Shown here one piece after another: positions 43,760-53,770 of a DNA stretch of 64,000 bases. This stretch comes from Akkermansia muciniphila (GTDB taxonomy: Bacteria > Verrucomicrobiota > Verrucomicrobiia > Verrucomicrobiales > Akkermansiaceae). The translations under genes were made by a program, and so were the position numbers. Under the pieces are notes generated by a model. That model saw only the letters and a list, made by a program, of their open reading frames with translations, did not search any database and had not been told where the DNA came from. Where the stretch lies: contig CANQLV010000002.1 in NCBI GenBank assembly GCA_947624785.1, positions 62,001 to 126,000 of the forward strand, given 5' to 3'. The first letter of the stretch is position 1; every line of letters begins with the position of its first letter.

Positions 43760-43820
43760 CGGGTTCCGCCGGGGGCTGCCGCGTGCGGCAGTCTTCCGCG
43801 GGGCGATGCCCGTTGACTCA

Positions 43821-43862
43821 GGGGCGGCTGTTTCCTCCGTGGAATGGCCGCCCCGTTTTTTT
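43821..43862 (+). terminator. Terminator of the GH84 gene
   Basis: GGGGCGGC and GCCGCCCC arms with an 18-base loop, followed by seven T. It overlaps the stop of the convergent membrane-protein gene. Confidence 0.85.
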
Positions 43863-44536
43863 CAGTCCTTGGTTTGCCGGGGGCGGGGATGCCGGGCGGC
43901 GCGTTTTTCCGCCAGTTGCATGCAGCCGAGGACAAGGGCGATGATGACCAGCGGCCCCAGGATGTCCGCATACCCCACCATGCCCGTGTTTACGGGGGCC
44001 ACGCAGAGCAGGAACCACCAGGCCAGGGCCAGCAGGCGCGGCAGGGGCCGGGTTCCGCTGCCGGAGAGGAAGACGTAGATGACGAGGGCCCAGAGTTGCG
44101 GGAAGCGGGGCAGCGTGACCAGCCATTCCCGGTGGTCCCCGCCGGGCCAGACCAGCGTGCCGTAGGGGCCGGCAGCGGGGAGGTCGCCCCACATGGCTTC
44201 CGCGGGAAGCGCCAGGTTCATCAGCAGGTTCAGGGCCAGTCCCGCATAAACGGTAATCATCAGGGCCCTCCATTGGGCGCCCGTACGCACCGCCAGGAAC
44301 AGGAAAGCGGGCACCAGCAGGAAGGGCGTCAGTTCCAGCGCTCCCATCCAGGCGGGAAGGATGGTTCCTATTTCGGCGTGGCGGTCCGCGCCCTGCGGAA
44401 CGGCGGAAAGGAGGGCCCAGTACAGGAGCATCAGGAGAATGCAGCGGTACCTGGCGCCCCGGCTCACCGGGCGTTCCTCATCCGGAGGAAGGCCCAGCCA
44501 TGCTCCGGAATGGGGCTGGTTGGCGGGGTACTGCAT
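43862..44536 (-). CDS. Integral membrane protein of unknown function
   Basis: A 224-residue membrane protein. Hydrophobic segments are RCILLMLLYWALLSA, LTPFLLVPAFLFLAV, MITVYAGLALNLLMNLAL, LWALVIYVFLSG, LLALAWWFLLCVAP and LGPLVIIALVLGCM, so about six helices. The frame extends far upstream, but the ATG at 44536 (MQYPANQPHSG) is the first that does not run through the ABC-importer region; it is a judgement. I do not recognise the family. It converges on GH84 and diverges from the importer genes. Confidence 0.65.
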   Translation of the reverse strand: MQYPANQPHSGAWLGLPPDEERPVSRGARYRCILLMLLYWALLSAVPQGADRHAEIGTILPAWMGALELTPFLLVPAFLFLAVRTGAQWRALMITVYAGLALNLLMNLALPAEAMWGDLPAAGPYGTLVWPGGDHREWLVTLPRFPQLWALVIYVFLSGSGTRPLPRLLALAWWFLLCVAPVNTGMVGYADILGPLVIIALVLGCMQLAEKRAARHPRPRQTKD

Positions 44537-44765
44537 GGAGGGTTGGGAATGGAGCCTTTTGTAACGGGAACAGGCGGGTTTGTCAATAAAGCCCGTTTCA
44601 GGTCGGGAACCGGGATTGTTTTTCAACAAAATGGGCATTCCTGCTGTCCACATTGTGACAAAGTTGTTGCCATCGGATTCTTGCCGCGGGCGGCTTCTTC
44701 TGCTAGTCGGTGCCTGAAAGGGCGCGGAAAAATGGCTGTGCCTCAGTAACCCATTCCTTTTGCTT

Positions 44766-45812
44766 ATGTCCCATTCCAGATTCCTGACGATTTTACCGGC
44801 CCTGTTTTTCTGCCTGCTGGCTGTTTCCTGTGGAAAGAAGGGGAAGGACGATCCGAACGTCATTGAATTGAACTTCGGCCATTTTCCCAACGTGACGCAT
44901 GTGCAGGGCCTGGTGGCGCACCATTTTTCCCGGCAGGGGAAGGGGTGGTTTGAGGAACGGGTGAAGGAGGCCACCGGAAAGGACGTCAGGATCAACTGGT
45001 ACGTATACAATGCCGGACCCAGCGCCATGGAGGCCGTGTTTGCCCGCTCCATTGAATTGGCTTACGTGGGGCCCAGCCCGGCCATCAATGCGTTTGTGCG
45101 TTCCCGCGGGGATGATATCAGAATGATTGCCGGGGCCGTGGAGGGAGGCGCCGCCCTGGTGGTTCCGAAGGATTCCACCCTGAAGGAGCCTGCGGATTTC
45201 CGCGGCAAGGTGATTGCCACTCCCCAGCTGGGGAATACGCAGGATGTTTCCGCGCGCGCCTGGTTTTCCCGCGGCGGCCTGCACGTGACGCAGCGCGGCG
45301 GGGACGTGACGATTCTGCCGACCCCCAACCCGGAACAGCTCAGCTTGTTCCGGCAGGGCAAGCTGGACGGCGTGTGGACGGTGGAGCCGTGGGTGAGCCG
45401 CCTGGTGATGACGGCGGGGGGGAAGGTGCTGGTGGACGAGAAGGAGTCCATCGCTACCGTGCTGGTATGCGGAGCGGATTTCCTCAAGGAGAAGCCGGAG
45501 GTGGCGAAGGCCCTGGTGCAGGCGCATGAAGAGCTGAACGAATGGATCAGGCAGCATCCGGAGGAGGCGCAGGCGATCGTGGTCAAGGAACTGGAGGAGC
45601 TGACCCATTCCAGGATAGACCCGGCGTTGATTGCGGAGGCCTGGAAGAGCATCGTCATGAAGGACAGGATTTCCATTCCCAAGCTCCAGCAGTTTGTGCA
45701 GGACGCCCATCAGGCGGGTTTCATGAAAGAGGTTCCGGAGGTGGGCGCCCTGGTGGTGCCGGAGGCGGCGGAGGAACAGTTGACCATGGTGAAGGAGGCT
45801 GCCGGAAGATGA
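44766..45812 (+). CDS. ABC importer substrate-binding lipoprotein (nitrate/sulfonate/taurine type)
   Basis: Substrate-binding lipoprotein of 348 residues. A lipobox LLAVSC places the acylated Cys at residue 22. The body has the SsuA/TauA/NrtA-type fold: NFGHFPNVTHVQGLVA, AFARS-like AVFARSIELAYVGPSPAI and KVIATPQLGNTQDVSAR. The ligand is uncertain (sulfonate, nitrate, thiamine precursor or others). ATG 44766 is preferred; a TTG two codons earlier is possible. Its stop overlaps the ATPase start as ATGA, so binding protein, ATPase and permease are made in one unit. Confidence 0.88.
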   Translation: MSHSRFLTILPALFFCLLAVSCGKKGKDDPNVIELNFGHFPNVTHVQGLVAHHFSRQGKGWFEERVKEATGKDVRINWYVYNAGPSAMEAVFARSIELAYVGPSPAINAFVRSRGDDIRMIAGAVEGGAALVVPKDSTLKEPADFRGKVIATPQLGNTQDVSARAWFSRGGLHVTQRGGDVTILPTPNPEQLSLFRQGKLDGVWTVEPWVSRLVMTAGGKVLVDEKESIATVLVCGADFLKEKPEVAKALVQAHEELNEWIRQHPEEAQAIVVKELEELTHSRIDPALIAEAWKSIVMKDRISIPKLQQFVQDAHQAGFMKEVPEVGALVVPEAAEEQLTMVKEAAGR

Positions 45813-46597
45813 TTATGGGTGAAGAACATTGCGGCCCCGGAGGGTGCAAGCTCCGCATTGCCGGAGTGAGCAAGGTGTTTGACGGGCGGCGCGGGAAGGT
45901 GGTGGCGCTGGAGGGCATCAATTTGAATATCAGAGGCGGCGAGTTCGTCTGCCTGGTGGGGGCCAGCGGCTGCGGAAAGACTTCCCTGCTGAATATCATC
46001 GCCGGGCTGGAGTTTCCCACTTCCGGGGTGGTGGAGCTGGACGGGGTCCCCGTGACGGGCCCCGGACGGGACCGCACCGTGATGTTCCAGGAATCCGCCC
46101 TGTTTCCGTGGCTGGACGTGATGGGGAACGTGATGTTCGGCCTGAAGCTGACGCCCGGCCTGACGCGGGGGGACCGGCTCGCCATTGCGGAGAAGAATCT
46201 GGAGCTGGTGGGACTGAAGGAGTGCGCGCATTCCCATATCCATGAACTTTCCGGCGGGATGAAGCAGCGCGTGGCGCTTGCCCGCGCCTTGGCTACCAGC
46301 CCCCGCATCCTGCTGATGGACGAGCCTTTTGCCGCCCTGGACGCCATGACCCGCGAACAGCTTTACCAGGATATCCAGGATATCCATTTCCGGTGCGGCA
46401 TGACGATCATTTTCGTCACGCACAATATGCGCGAGGCCGTGTGCCTGGGGGACCGCGTGGTGCTGTTTACTCCGCATCCGGGCCGCGTCTGTGAGGAGTA
46501 TTTCGTGGACCTACCCCATCCCAGGGACATCAACAGCCGCGATCTGGCGCAGTTGTCATCCCGCATCACCCGTGATTTGAAAGGAGCCATGGCATGA
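45809..46597 (+). CDS. ABC importer ATPase (nitrate/sulfonate/taurine type)
   Basis: A 262-residue ABC ATPase of the SsuB/TauB type. Walker A is GASGCGKTS, the Q-loop MFQESALFPWL, signature LSGGMKQRVALARAL and Walker B ILLMDEPFAALDAMT, followed by the H-loop IIFVTHNMREAV. The start at 45809 overlaps the binding-protein stop (ATGA); the much earlier ATG in the same frame lies inside the binding-protein gene and is a shadow. The stop overlaps the permease start. Confidence 0.93.
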   Translation: MIMGEEHCGPGGCKLRIAGVSKVFDGRRGKVVALEGINLNIRGGEFVCLVGASGCGKTSLLNIIAGLEFPTSGVVELDGVPVTGPGRDRTVMFQESALFPWLDVMGNVMFGLKLTPGLTRGDRLAIAEKNLELVGLKECAHSHIHELSGGMKQRVALARALATSPRILLMDEPFAALDAMTREQLYQDIQDIHFRCGMTIIFVTHNMREAVCLGDRVVLFTPHPGRVCEEYFVDLPHPRDINSRDLAQLSSRITRDLKGAMA

Positions 46598-47385
46598 ACA
46601 GGAATAAATGGACCAAGTGGGGCGCCCATGCCTGCTCGCTCGTGTTTTTCATCCTCGTGATCTGGGTGTGGCAGTATTTGAGCGACCAGAAGGTCTGGAA
46701 GCCCTATTTGTTCCCCTCTCCGCTGGAGGTGTGGGAGTATTTATGCTCCTCCTTCCTGGACGGCTCTCTGGAGGAAGCTTCATGGATTACCGTGAAGAGG
46801 CTGGTGATGGGGTATGGAATAGGCCTGGTGATGGGGATTCCGCTGGGCATGCTGTGCTCCCGCTTCCAGCTTGTGCAGAATACCCTGGGCCTGGTTTCCC
46901 TGGGGTTCCAGGCCCTTCCCAGCGTGTGCTGGGTTCCGCTGGCTACCCTGTGGTTCGGACAGACGGAGGGGGCCATGCTGTTTGTGGTGATCATGGGGAC
47001 GCTGTGGTCCGTGATTTTGGCGACGGCCAACGGCATGAGGAACGTTCCTCCCATTTATGCCCGCGCGGCGCGCACCATGGGCGCTGGCCCCATTTACTGC
47101 CTGATTCACGTGACGCTGCCAGCCTCCGCTCCGTTTGTGGTGAGCGGGATGAAACAGGGATGGGCTTTTGCCTGGCGTTCCCTGATGGCGGCGGAAATTT
47201 TCGTTCCCATTTTGACAGGTTTCGGGCTGGGGCAGCTCCTGCACTTCGGGAGGGAACTGAACGCGATGAACCAGGTGGTGGGCATCATGTTCGTGATCGT
47301 GGTGATCGGCCTGCTGTCTGACAAGATTCTGTTTTCCCCGCTGGAACGGTTCCTGCACCGCCGCTGGGGGACGGGGCAGGCCTGA
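46594..47385 (+). CDS. ABC importer permease (nitrate/sulfonate/taurine type)
   Basis: A 263-residue inner-membrane permease with about six transmembrane segments. The EAA-loop is in YARAARTMGAGPIYCLIHVTLP, the coupling site for the ATPase. Its ATG overlaps the ATPase stop (ATGA). With the two upstream genes it completes a SsuABC/TauABC-like importer. No metabolic enzyme for the imported compound is adjacent, so the ligand is unassigned. Confidence 0.93.
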   Translation: MNRNKWTKWGAHACSLVFFILVIWVWQYLSDQKVWKPYLFPSPLEVWEYLCSSFLDGSLEEASWITVKRLVMGYGIGLVMGIPLGMLCSRFQLVQNTLGLVSLGFQALPSVCWVPLATLWFGQTEGAMLFVVIMGTLWSVILATANGMRNVPPIYARAARTMGAGPIYCLIHVTLPASAPFVVSGMKQGWAFAWRSLMAAEIFVPILTGFGLGQLLHFGRELNAMNQVVGIMFVIVVIGLLSDKILFSPLERFLHRRWGTGQA

Positions 47386-47441
47386 GGGCTGCACCTTGCA
47401 GATACAGATGAGCTGGTTGCGTCCGGCGAGGGGAAAGCCCG

Positions 47442-48479
47442 TTACCTGCCGGGGGATTCCAGGTTCCTTTTAAGAGCGTGGACTTCCTTGATGAGGGCCG
47501 GGAGTTTTCTGAGCGCGGCGTACTGGCGGCTGGCGTCCTTGAACGGAGATGCAGGGAAACCCCAGTAGGCGACATTTTCCGGGATGTCTGAGATGACTCC
47601 CGTTTTGGCTCCCAGAACGGATTTCGAACCGATTTTAAGGTGTCCGGAGATGCCGACCTGGGCGGCGATGGTTGCGTAGTCGCCCACCTTGGTGCTGCCG
47701 GCGATTCCGGATTGGGCGACAATCACGCAATGCTTGCCGACGACGACGTTGTGGCCGAGCTGGATGAGGTTGTCTATCTTGGTGCCTTCCCCCACGATGG
47801 TGCGGCCGAATCTGGCACGGTCAATGGTGGTGTTGGCACCTACGTCCACGTCGTCCCCCAGCTCCACGATGCCCACTTGGTCAATGCCCACGTAACGGCC
47901 GTTGTCCCCCATCAGGAAGCCGAAGCCGTCGGAACCGATGACGGCCCCGGGCTGGATGGTCACCCGGCTGCCGAGCTTGCAGCGTTCCCGGATGATGACA
48001 TGGGCGTGCAGGCGGCAGTTTTCCCCCATCGTGACGCCGTCCCCGATGTCGCAGCCGTTGCCGATGTCCGTGCCGTCCCCGATTACGCAATGGGCGCCGA
48101 TGCAGGTATAGGCGCCCACATGGATTTTGTCCGGATTGAAGGTGGCCGTGGGGTCGATAATGGCCGTGGGATGAATGCCGGGCGTGAACCGGTAGGCGGA
48201 AGCCATGAAGTATTTCACCAGGGCGTTGAACGCCATGGAAGGATTGTCCACTTCCACAAAGGCGACGTTTTCCGGGTACGCGGGCAGGGCAGGGGGCACC
48301 AGGACGATTCCGGCGGAGGTGTGAAGAAAGTCTTCAAAGTATTTCTCGTTGCCGAGGAAGGAGGCTTCCTCATGGGAGGCATCGAGAAGGGAAGCGACCC
48401 CGAACACAGTCAGTTCGGGGTCGCCGGAAAGGATTTTCCCTCCGGTGAGGGCGGCCACGGCTTCAAGTGTAAGCTTCAT
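47442..48479 (-). CDS. lpxD: UDP-3-O-acylglucosamine N-acyltransferase
   Basis: Third enzyme of lipid A synthesis, adding the N-linked acyl chain. The 345-residue protein has an N-terminal uridine-binding domain and then a left-handed beta-helix of hexapeptide repeats (IIDPTATFNPDKIHVGAYT, NGCDIGDGVTMGENC). The catalytic-His region is LIQLGHNVVVGKHC. The start MKLTLEAVAAL at 48479 is family-like; ATG 48515 adds 12 basic residues. It follows skp by 39 bases, the classic skp-lpxD pair. Confidence 0.95.
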   Translation of the reverse strand: MKLTLEAVAALTGGKILSGDPELTVFGVASLLDASHEEASFLGNEKYFEDFLHTSAGIVLVPPALPAYPENVAFVEVDNPSMAFNALVKYFMASAYRFTPGIHPTAIIDPTATFNPDKIHVGAYTCIGAHCVIGDGTDIGNGCDIGDGVTMGENCRLHAHVIIRERCKLGSRVTIQPGAVIGSDGFGFLMGDNGRYVGIDQVGIVELGDDVDVGANTTIDRARFGRTIVGEGTKIDNLIQLGHNVVVGKHCVIVAQSGIAGSTKVGDYATIAAQVGISGHLKIGSKSVLGAKTGVISDIPENVAYWGFPASPFKDASRQYAALRKLPALIKEVHALKRNLESPGR

Positions 48480-48518
48480 GGGAGTATGATTCCGCCTTCC
48501 CGGGGGTAATGTCAAGGG

Positions 48519-49145
48519 TTAGTTGGCCGGGGCCGCGGGAACGGCCGGGGTCTTTTTCTTGGTGGGGTCAAAGCCCTTGGGTGCGTCCTTGTTGAGTTCC
48601 TTCATCACGGAGGGGGTGATGTCCATGCTGGGCTTCGTGTACACGAAGACCTGGTTGGAACGGAGGGCCTGGGCGCTCTTGTCCAGAATGAGGTCATAGT
48701 TGCCCTTGGTGGCGATGCCTTCCGTGATCTTGGTGATTTCACCCATGATCTTGGTGGAGCGCACCTTCATCTGTTCCTGGAGGGACTTGAGCTGGCGTTC
48801 CACGAAGCCGCGGCGTTCCTGTTCCAGCGCGATGACTTCCTGGCGCTTGATCTGGGCTTTCTGCTCCAGCTCCTTCTTGTCCTTTTCATTCAGCATGGGA
48901 TCCTGAAGCTGTTTGACCATGTCGTTGAAGTCGGCTTCCATCTTCTTGATGGTTTCCGCGCGGGTGTTGTTGGTTTCCTGCACGGTCTGGGCAGCCTTGT
49001 CTACTTCTGCCTGGGCTTCATGGGTCTTATAATAGTCGGCGAAGAGTTTCTGCACGTCCACCGTTGCTACTTTAAGTTCGGCGTTGGCAGTGGCGCTTAA
49101 TGCCATTGCAGCTGATACACATAATGCTGTTTTGAAGAATCTCAT
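48519..49145 (-). CDS. skp: Periplasmic chaperone Skp/OmpH
   Basis: Exported chaperone that carries unfolded outer-membrane proteins. The 208-residue protein opens with a signal peptide (MRFFKTALCVSAAMALSATANA, from 49145). Long charged helices follow (residues ~55-130), forming the coiled-coil arms, and the core strand ATVDVQKLFADYYKTH is the trimer body. The C-terminus is Lys/Pro-rich. It is directly before lpxD. The bamA gene that often precedes skp is absent; panC is divergent, 110 bases away. Confidence 0.92.
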   Translation of the reverse strand: MRFFKTALCVSAAMALSATANAELKVATVDVQKLFADYYKTHEAQAEVDKAAQTVQETNNTRAETIKKMEADFNDMVKQLQDPMLNEKDKKELEQKAQIKRQEVIALEQERRGFVERQLKSLQEQMKVRSTKIMGEITKITEGIATKGNYDLILDKSAQALRSNQVFVYTKPSMDITPSVMKELNKDAPKGFDPTKKKTPAVPAAPAN

Positions 49146-49255
49146 AATTTTTAGCGTCTTCTGACTTTGCCAGTTTACATGTGGAACGGCATGCGTCAAC
49201 CTTCTAGCTATATTTCAGGATTGAACTTTTGTCATCATGGGGCCACTTTAGGCGC

Positions 49256-50101
49256 ATGCAAACATTTTCCACCAAGGCCCAGTTGAAGGCGGCCCTTCTC
49301 AAGCATCACCGCAAGCATGACCACGTGGTTCTCGTCCCCACGATGGGAGCGCTTCACGACGGGCACCGCGCCCTGCTGGAACAGGCCCGCAAGCTGGCCG
49401 GGGAAGACGGCGTGGTGGTAGCCAGCGTTTTCGTCAATCCCATCCAGTTCAATAATTCCTCCGACCTCCAGACCTATCCCCGCACCCCTGAAAAGGATTT
49501 GGAGGTGTGCGAGGGAGCGGGCGTGGATTACGTGTTTTCCCCCTCTCCGGAGGAGATGTATTCCGGGGAGCGCAGCATTACCGTGGAGGAGGGCTTTTTA
49601 TCCGCTACGCTGTGCGGGGCGTCCCGCCCCGGCCATTTTTCCGGCGTCTGCACGGTGCTCGCCAAGCTGTTCAACCTGGTGCAGCCCACGGACGCCATTT
49701 TCGGCAAGAAGGATTACCAGCAGCTGGCGATTATCCGCCGCATGGTGCGCGACCTGGATTTCCCGGTGCACATCCACGGCGCGGAGATCGTGAGGCATGG
49801 GAACGGACTGGCCTATTCCTCCCGGAACGCCAGGCTGACGCCGGAACAGAAGGAGCAGGCTGTGGTGATACGGAAGGCCATGCTTCAGGCGCGGGACGAG
49901 TTCCGCGCCGGAACGGAGGTCCGGACGGTGAAGGAGCATGCCGCCGCCATGATTGGGGCCGTGCCCGGCACGCGCATCGATTATCTGGAGATTGTGGATG
50001 CGGAGACGATGCAGCCGCTGGCGGAGAACCGGAATCCTGCCCTGATGGCCGCCGCCGTCTATTTCGGCGACGTGCGTCTTATTGATAACATAGAACTTTA
50101 A
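49256..50101 (+). CDS. panC: Pantothenate synthetase
   Basis: Joins pantoate and beta-alanine with ATP to make pantothenate for coenzyme A. The 281-residue chain shows VLVPTMGALHDGHRALL, VASVFVNPIQF, LFNLVQPTDAIFGKKDYQQL and YSSRNARLTPEQ. ATG 49256 (MQTFSTKAQLK) is the family-like start; ATG 49229 adds nine residues. It is followed 29 bases later by a LolD-like ATPase on the same strand. Confidence 0.96.
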   Translation: MQTFSTKAQLKAALLKHHRKHDHVVLVPTMGALHDGHRALLEQARKLAGEDGVVVASVFVNPIQFNNSSDLQTYPRTPEKDLEVCEGAGVDYVFSPSPEEMYSGERSITVEEGFLSATLCGASRPGHFSGVCTVLAKLFNLVQPTDAIFGKKDYQQLAIIRRMVRDLDFPVHIHGAEIVRHGNGLAYSSRNARLTPEQKEQAVVIRKAMLQARDEFRAGTEVRTVKEHAAAMIGAVPGTRIDYLEIVDAETMQPLAENRNPALMAAAVYFGDVRLIDNIEL

Positions 50102-50130
50102 TCCGGCACGGATTCCCTTATACTGCGCCC

Positions 50131-50784
<654 letters not shown>

Positions 50785-50817
50785 AGCTGTCCGTTCCGGG
50801 AAGTTTTATCTTTCCAT

Positions 50818-51804
50818 TTATTTGCCGTCAGCCGCCAGATGCAGGACAGCCTGGTGCACGCCTCGGACCACCTGCGCCATGCGGCGGTAGTCCAGCGTTT
50901 CCGGCAGGTCTCCGGCCTGGTGGTAGTTCGGATTCCGGAAGAAGGAGGTGTCCGTGACCATGACGGCGGGCAGGCCTTTGGCCCAGAAGTTGCGGTGGTC
51001 GGAGAAGTCCATGCACATGCCCTTGATTTCCGGCAGGTTCAGGCGGACGGTAGGCAGGAAGGGCTGCATGTTTTTCTGGACTGTCCGTGCCAGCCTGACG
51101 CTGTCCCAGTTGCCGACGATGGCGATGAAGTCCCCCTTGTCCGGGTACAGGGCTCCCATGCCCGCGGCGGGGTAGGACTGGCTGTTTTCCCTGTCCGAGA
51201 AGTAGCCGATCATTTCCAGGCAGATCATGGCTTTCACGCCTATCTGCTCCGTATAAAGTTTCTGGGCGTGCTGCGCGCTGCCCATCTGTTCCGTGCCGAA
51301 GTAGGGAGGTTCCTCGTTGGCATACGCGATGAGTTCAATGGTGTCATGGGGGGAGACGCCTTTCAGCATGCGGCCCAGAGCCAGCAGGCCCGCCACGCCG
51401 CTGGCGTTGTCGTCCGCTCCGGGGGTGTCTCCGCAGGTGTCGTAATGAGCGCCGACGATGACCCTTTTGGCGGATTTGCCGGGGAATACGGCGCTGACGT
51501 TGACGAAGGAGCGTTTGTCCGCCGTGAAAGGCTGGTATGTGACCGTGGCTCCCGATTCCGCCAGGGACCGGGCGATGTATTGGACCGCCCTGGCCTGGTT
51601 CCTTTCATAACCCGCCGGGCGCGGGTGGCAGGTTTTGGCCAGGTAGAGGACGTCCTTTTTCAGCTCCTGCTCCAGCCCCGGGCGGACGGCAGCGGCGGGA
51701 GCGCCGCCGACCGCGGGGGTGGTGCAATGGGAAATGATGCAGCCCGTGGAGACGGTGAGGATGGCCAGGGCGGAAAACAGAGAGAGGTAAACCCGGAGTT
51801 TCAT
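50818..51804 (-). CDS. M28-family aminopeptidase lipoprotein
   Basis: A zinc aminopeptidase of 328 residues. The N-terminus is a signal peptide with a lipobox ending TVSTGC (Cys22). Zinc ligands are visible: His120 in VIVGAHYDTC, Asp132 in GADDNASGVAG, Glu164/165 in ANEEPP, Glu197 in CLEMIG and His295 in NPNYHQAGD. ATG 51804 is preferred over 51858, whose extra 18 residues are not signal-like. Likely it digests peptides in the periplasm or at the surface. It converges with the LolD-like gene. Confidence 0.9.
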   Translation of the reverse strand: MKLRVYLSLFSALAILTVSTGCIISHCTTPAVGGAPAAAVRPGLEQELKKDVLYLAKTCHPRPAGYERNQARAVQYIARSLAESGATVTYQPFTADKRSFVNVSAVFPGKSAKRVIVGAHYDTCGDTPGADDNASGVAGLLALGRMLKGVSPHDTIELIAYANEEPPYFGTEQMGSAQHAQKLYTEQIGVKAMICLEMIGYFSDRENSQSYPAAGMGALYPDKGDFIAIVGNWDSVRLARTVQKNMQPFLPTVRLNLPEIKGMCMDFSDHRNFWAKGLPAVMVTDTSFFRNPNYHQAGDLPETLDYRRMAQVVRGVHQAVLHLAADGK

Positions 51805-51976
51805 GCTCCCTTTATAACAACCCGCATTAGGCGTGACAACTTCAATGTGGCAAAGCACATGTGCGGGTCATGGAAGCCTTTTCCTCCTCGTGGGCATCAC
51901 TCTGAACAGGAGATTTCTGATGAACCATATATCCGTGAGGAGGTGTCCGGCATTCAGAAGAGTCCGCCCTATATTC

Positions 51977-52585
51977 CTAGAGAATAGCGCATCCACTTTG
52001 TTTACCTTGGGATACGGATTTCGTTAATGCATGGGCATCATTTTTTTCCACCTTTTTTTCAATGAAAAGGTGATTGTTTTGTTCAAAGGAATAGCAGTGA
52101 AAGTTGTCAAAATCGGTAAATTCCATAATTCCTGCCGTGTGGTCTTTCATGCCGCTATAAGGATTATATACAATGTAATTTGTTCCTTCTTTCCCAATAA
52201 GGTTTTGAAAGGCTGTTCTTCCGTCCACCTTTCCATCGCTGGATGTGGTGATATGTGCAGCATACAAGATACCCCCTTGCTCAAACAGGGCCATGAAGCA
52301 TCCGCTGAAGTCAAAGCTGACGGCGTATATTTTTTCTCCACGCGCATGTTGAATGGGATAGCAGGTTATTTTTTGTTCCGGATTATGTACCACGATATTA
52401 ATGCCTTGTGTATCTATGTCGTTGAAAGGTGGCGTAAGTTCGCCTTTTGCCAGATGAAAACCATAGCAACTGCATCCTGACGGGATGGGGAATGAAGATG
52501 TAGTTTGAAGTTTTTTTCCTATTTTTTCTTTCAATGCTGAAATTCCTTTTGCTTCTTGCCGGAGCAGATCAGGTAATGTTTTCAT
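51977..52585 (-). CDS. Orphan protein of unknown function in an A+T-rich island
   Basis: I do not recognise this 202-residue protein. It has no signal peptide or transmembrane helix. It is rich in Phe, Gly, Asn and Cys (CSCYGFHLAKGEL, FSGCFMALFEQGG), with scattered cysteines and several His. The gene and its flanks are much more A+T-rich than neighbours, which suggests foreign origin. The C-terminus ends KQSGCAIL, resembling a CaaX-like C-terminus by chance only. It sits alone between an M28 gene and the cdaA locus. Confidence 0.65.
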   Translation of the reverse strand: MKTLPDLLRQEAKGISALKEKIGKKLQTTSSFPIPSGCSCYGFHLAKGELTPPFNDIDTQGINIVVHNPEQKITCYPIQHARGEKIYAVSFDFSGCFMALFEQGGILYAAHITTSSDGKVDGRTAFQNLIGKEGTNYIVYNPYSGMKDHTAGIMEFTDFDNFHCYSFEQNNHLFIEKKVEKNDAHALTKSVSQGKQSGCAIL

Positions 52586-52978
52586 GAATAGTATTTATTT
52601 CTGTCGTATTTGATATGATCCGGTTTTTCGGATTCATTAGAACAAACCTGTGTCGAACGGGAAATACTCACCGCATGTACGGTATATTTCGAAAACGCGG
52701 GTTTGTACGGTTACTGTATGTGGCTCTCCGGAAGTTTCCGTCTTCTCTTTTCCAAGCATGAGATTTTATTTCTGAAAGCGCTTTGCGGGGTGCGAATTAA
52801 CTGTTTCATATCCGGCTGTCCTCTATCGCGTGCTTGCATGCGATAGACAAAAATGGAAGTGCCGGGCGCTCCGGAATGTATGTCTGCCGCAGGCGGTATT
52901 GTCCTTCTGCCTCCAATGGCAAAGTGGAGGAGAGGATCGGTATTGCATTCATGCGGGTTGTTGTGTAGCTTGTTGCGC
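52586..52978. other. Gap upstream of cdaA
   Basis: About 390 bases with no supported gene. It has a low G+C first half and a strong hairpin at 52823-52846. It probably holds the cdaA leader. Confidence 0.5.
52823..52846 (+). repeat. Stem-loop upstream of cdaA
   Basis: CTATCGCGTGC and GCATGCGATAG pair over up to 11 bases with one G-U pair, and the loop is only a few bases. No T-run follows. Perhaps an operator or RNA-structure element. Confidence 0.45.
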
Positions 52979-53770
52979 ATGTGGGACTGGATTATGATCA
53001 AGGATGCGCTCAGGGCGATCGTTGAAATTTTCATCCTGTGGGTATTCCTGTACCAGATTTACCGCGCTTTCCATGCGACGCGCGGCGCGCGCATCATGGT
53101 GGGGCTGTTCGCCTGCTTCCTGGCCCTGGTGGTGCTGGCCTTTTTCTTCCAGTTGAATGTTATTTCATGGATCCTGACGCGCATTTTCGCCCCCGGCCTG
53201 GCGCTGGCGCTGGTGGTGATTTTCCAGCCGGAGCTGCGGGTGGGGCTGGCGAAGCTGGGCAGCCATCCGTTTTTCTCCTCCTTCGCCAAGCTTCAGAGGG
53301 TGGATTTCCTGGACAATTTCTGCAAGGCGGTGAGCAAGCTTTCCAATCAGCGGTTCGGCGCCCTGTTCGCCTTTGAGCGGAGCATCAGCATGAAGCCCAT
53401 TGAAGATTCCGGCGTGAAGCTGGACGCCATTTTTTCTCCGGAACTGGCCCTGACGATTTTCCATACCAAGACCGCCCTGCACGACGGAGGCGTGGTGATT
53501 TCCGGCGACCGCATTTCCGCGGCGGCCTGCGTGTTCCCGGTTTCCCAGAAGGAGATGAGCGACCGTACCCTGGGGCTGCGCCACCGGGCGGGCGTAGGCA
53601 TGTCCGAGGAGAGCGACTGCGTGGTGGTGGTGGTGTCCGAGGAAACGGGGGCGATTGCCTTGGCCGTGGGCGGCAAGCTGGAACGCAACCTTACGCCGGA
53701 ACAGTTGAAGGGCCGTCTTGAAGAGCTATTGAATATTTCTCCTTCCAATGAAAAAACTGCTATTGCTTAA
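52979..53770 (+). CDS. cdaA: Membrane diadenylate cyclase CdaA
   Basis: Makes cyclic di-AMP from two ATP. The 263 residues begin with three transmembrane helices (IVEIFILWVFLYQIY, IMVGLFACFLALVVLAFFF, LALALVVIFQPEL). The DAC domain contains ALHDGGVV (Asp169-Gly171) and LRHRAGVGMSEESD (Arg201-Gly205), the two nucleotide-binding motifs. ATG 52979 gives the typical N-terminus; ATG 52994 is a close alternative, and ATG 52853 is unlikely. It is followed by a 50-residue CdaR-like peptide that overlaps its end. c-di-AMP controls osmotic and wall homeostasis in other bacteria. Confidence 0.92.
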   Translation: MWDWIMIKDALRAIVEIFILWVFLYQIYRAFHATRGARIMVGLFACFLALVVLAFFFQLNVISWILTRIFAPGLALALVVIFQPELRVGLAKLGSHPFFSSFAKLQRVDFLDNFCKAVSKLSNQRFGALFAFERSISMKPIEDSGVKLDAIFSPELALTIFHTKTALHDGGVVISGDRISAAACVFPVSQKEMSDRTLGLRHRAGVGMSEESDCVVVVVSEETGAIALAVGGKLERNLTPEQLKGRLEELLNISPSNEKTAIA

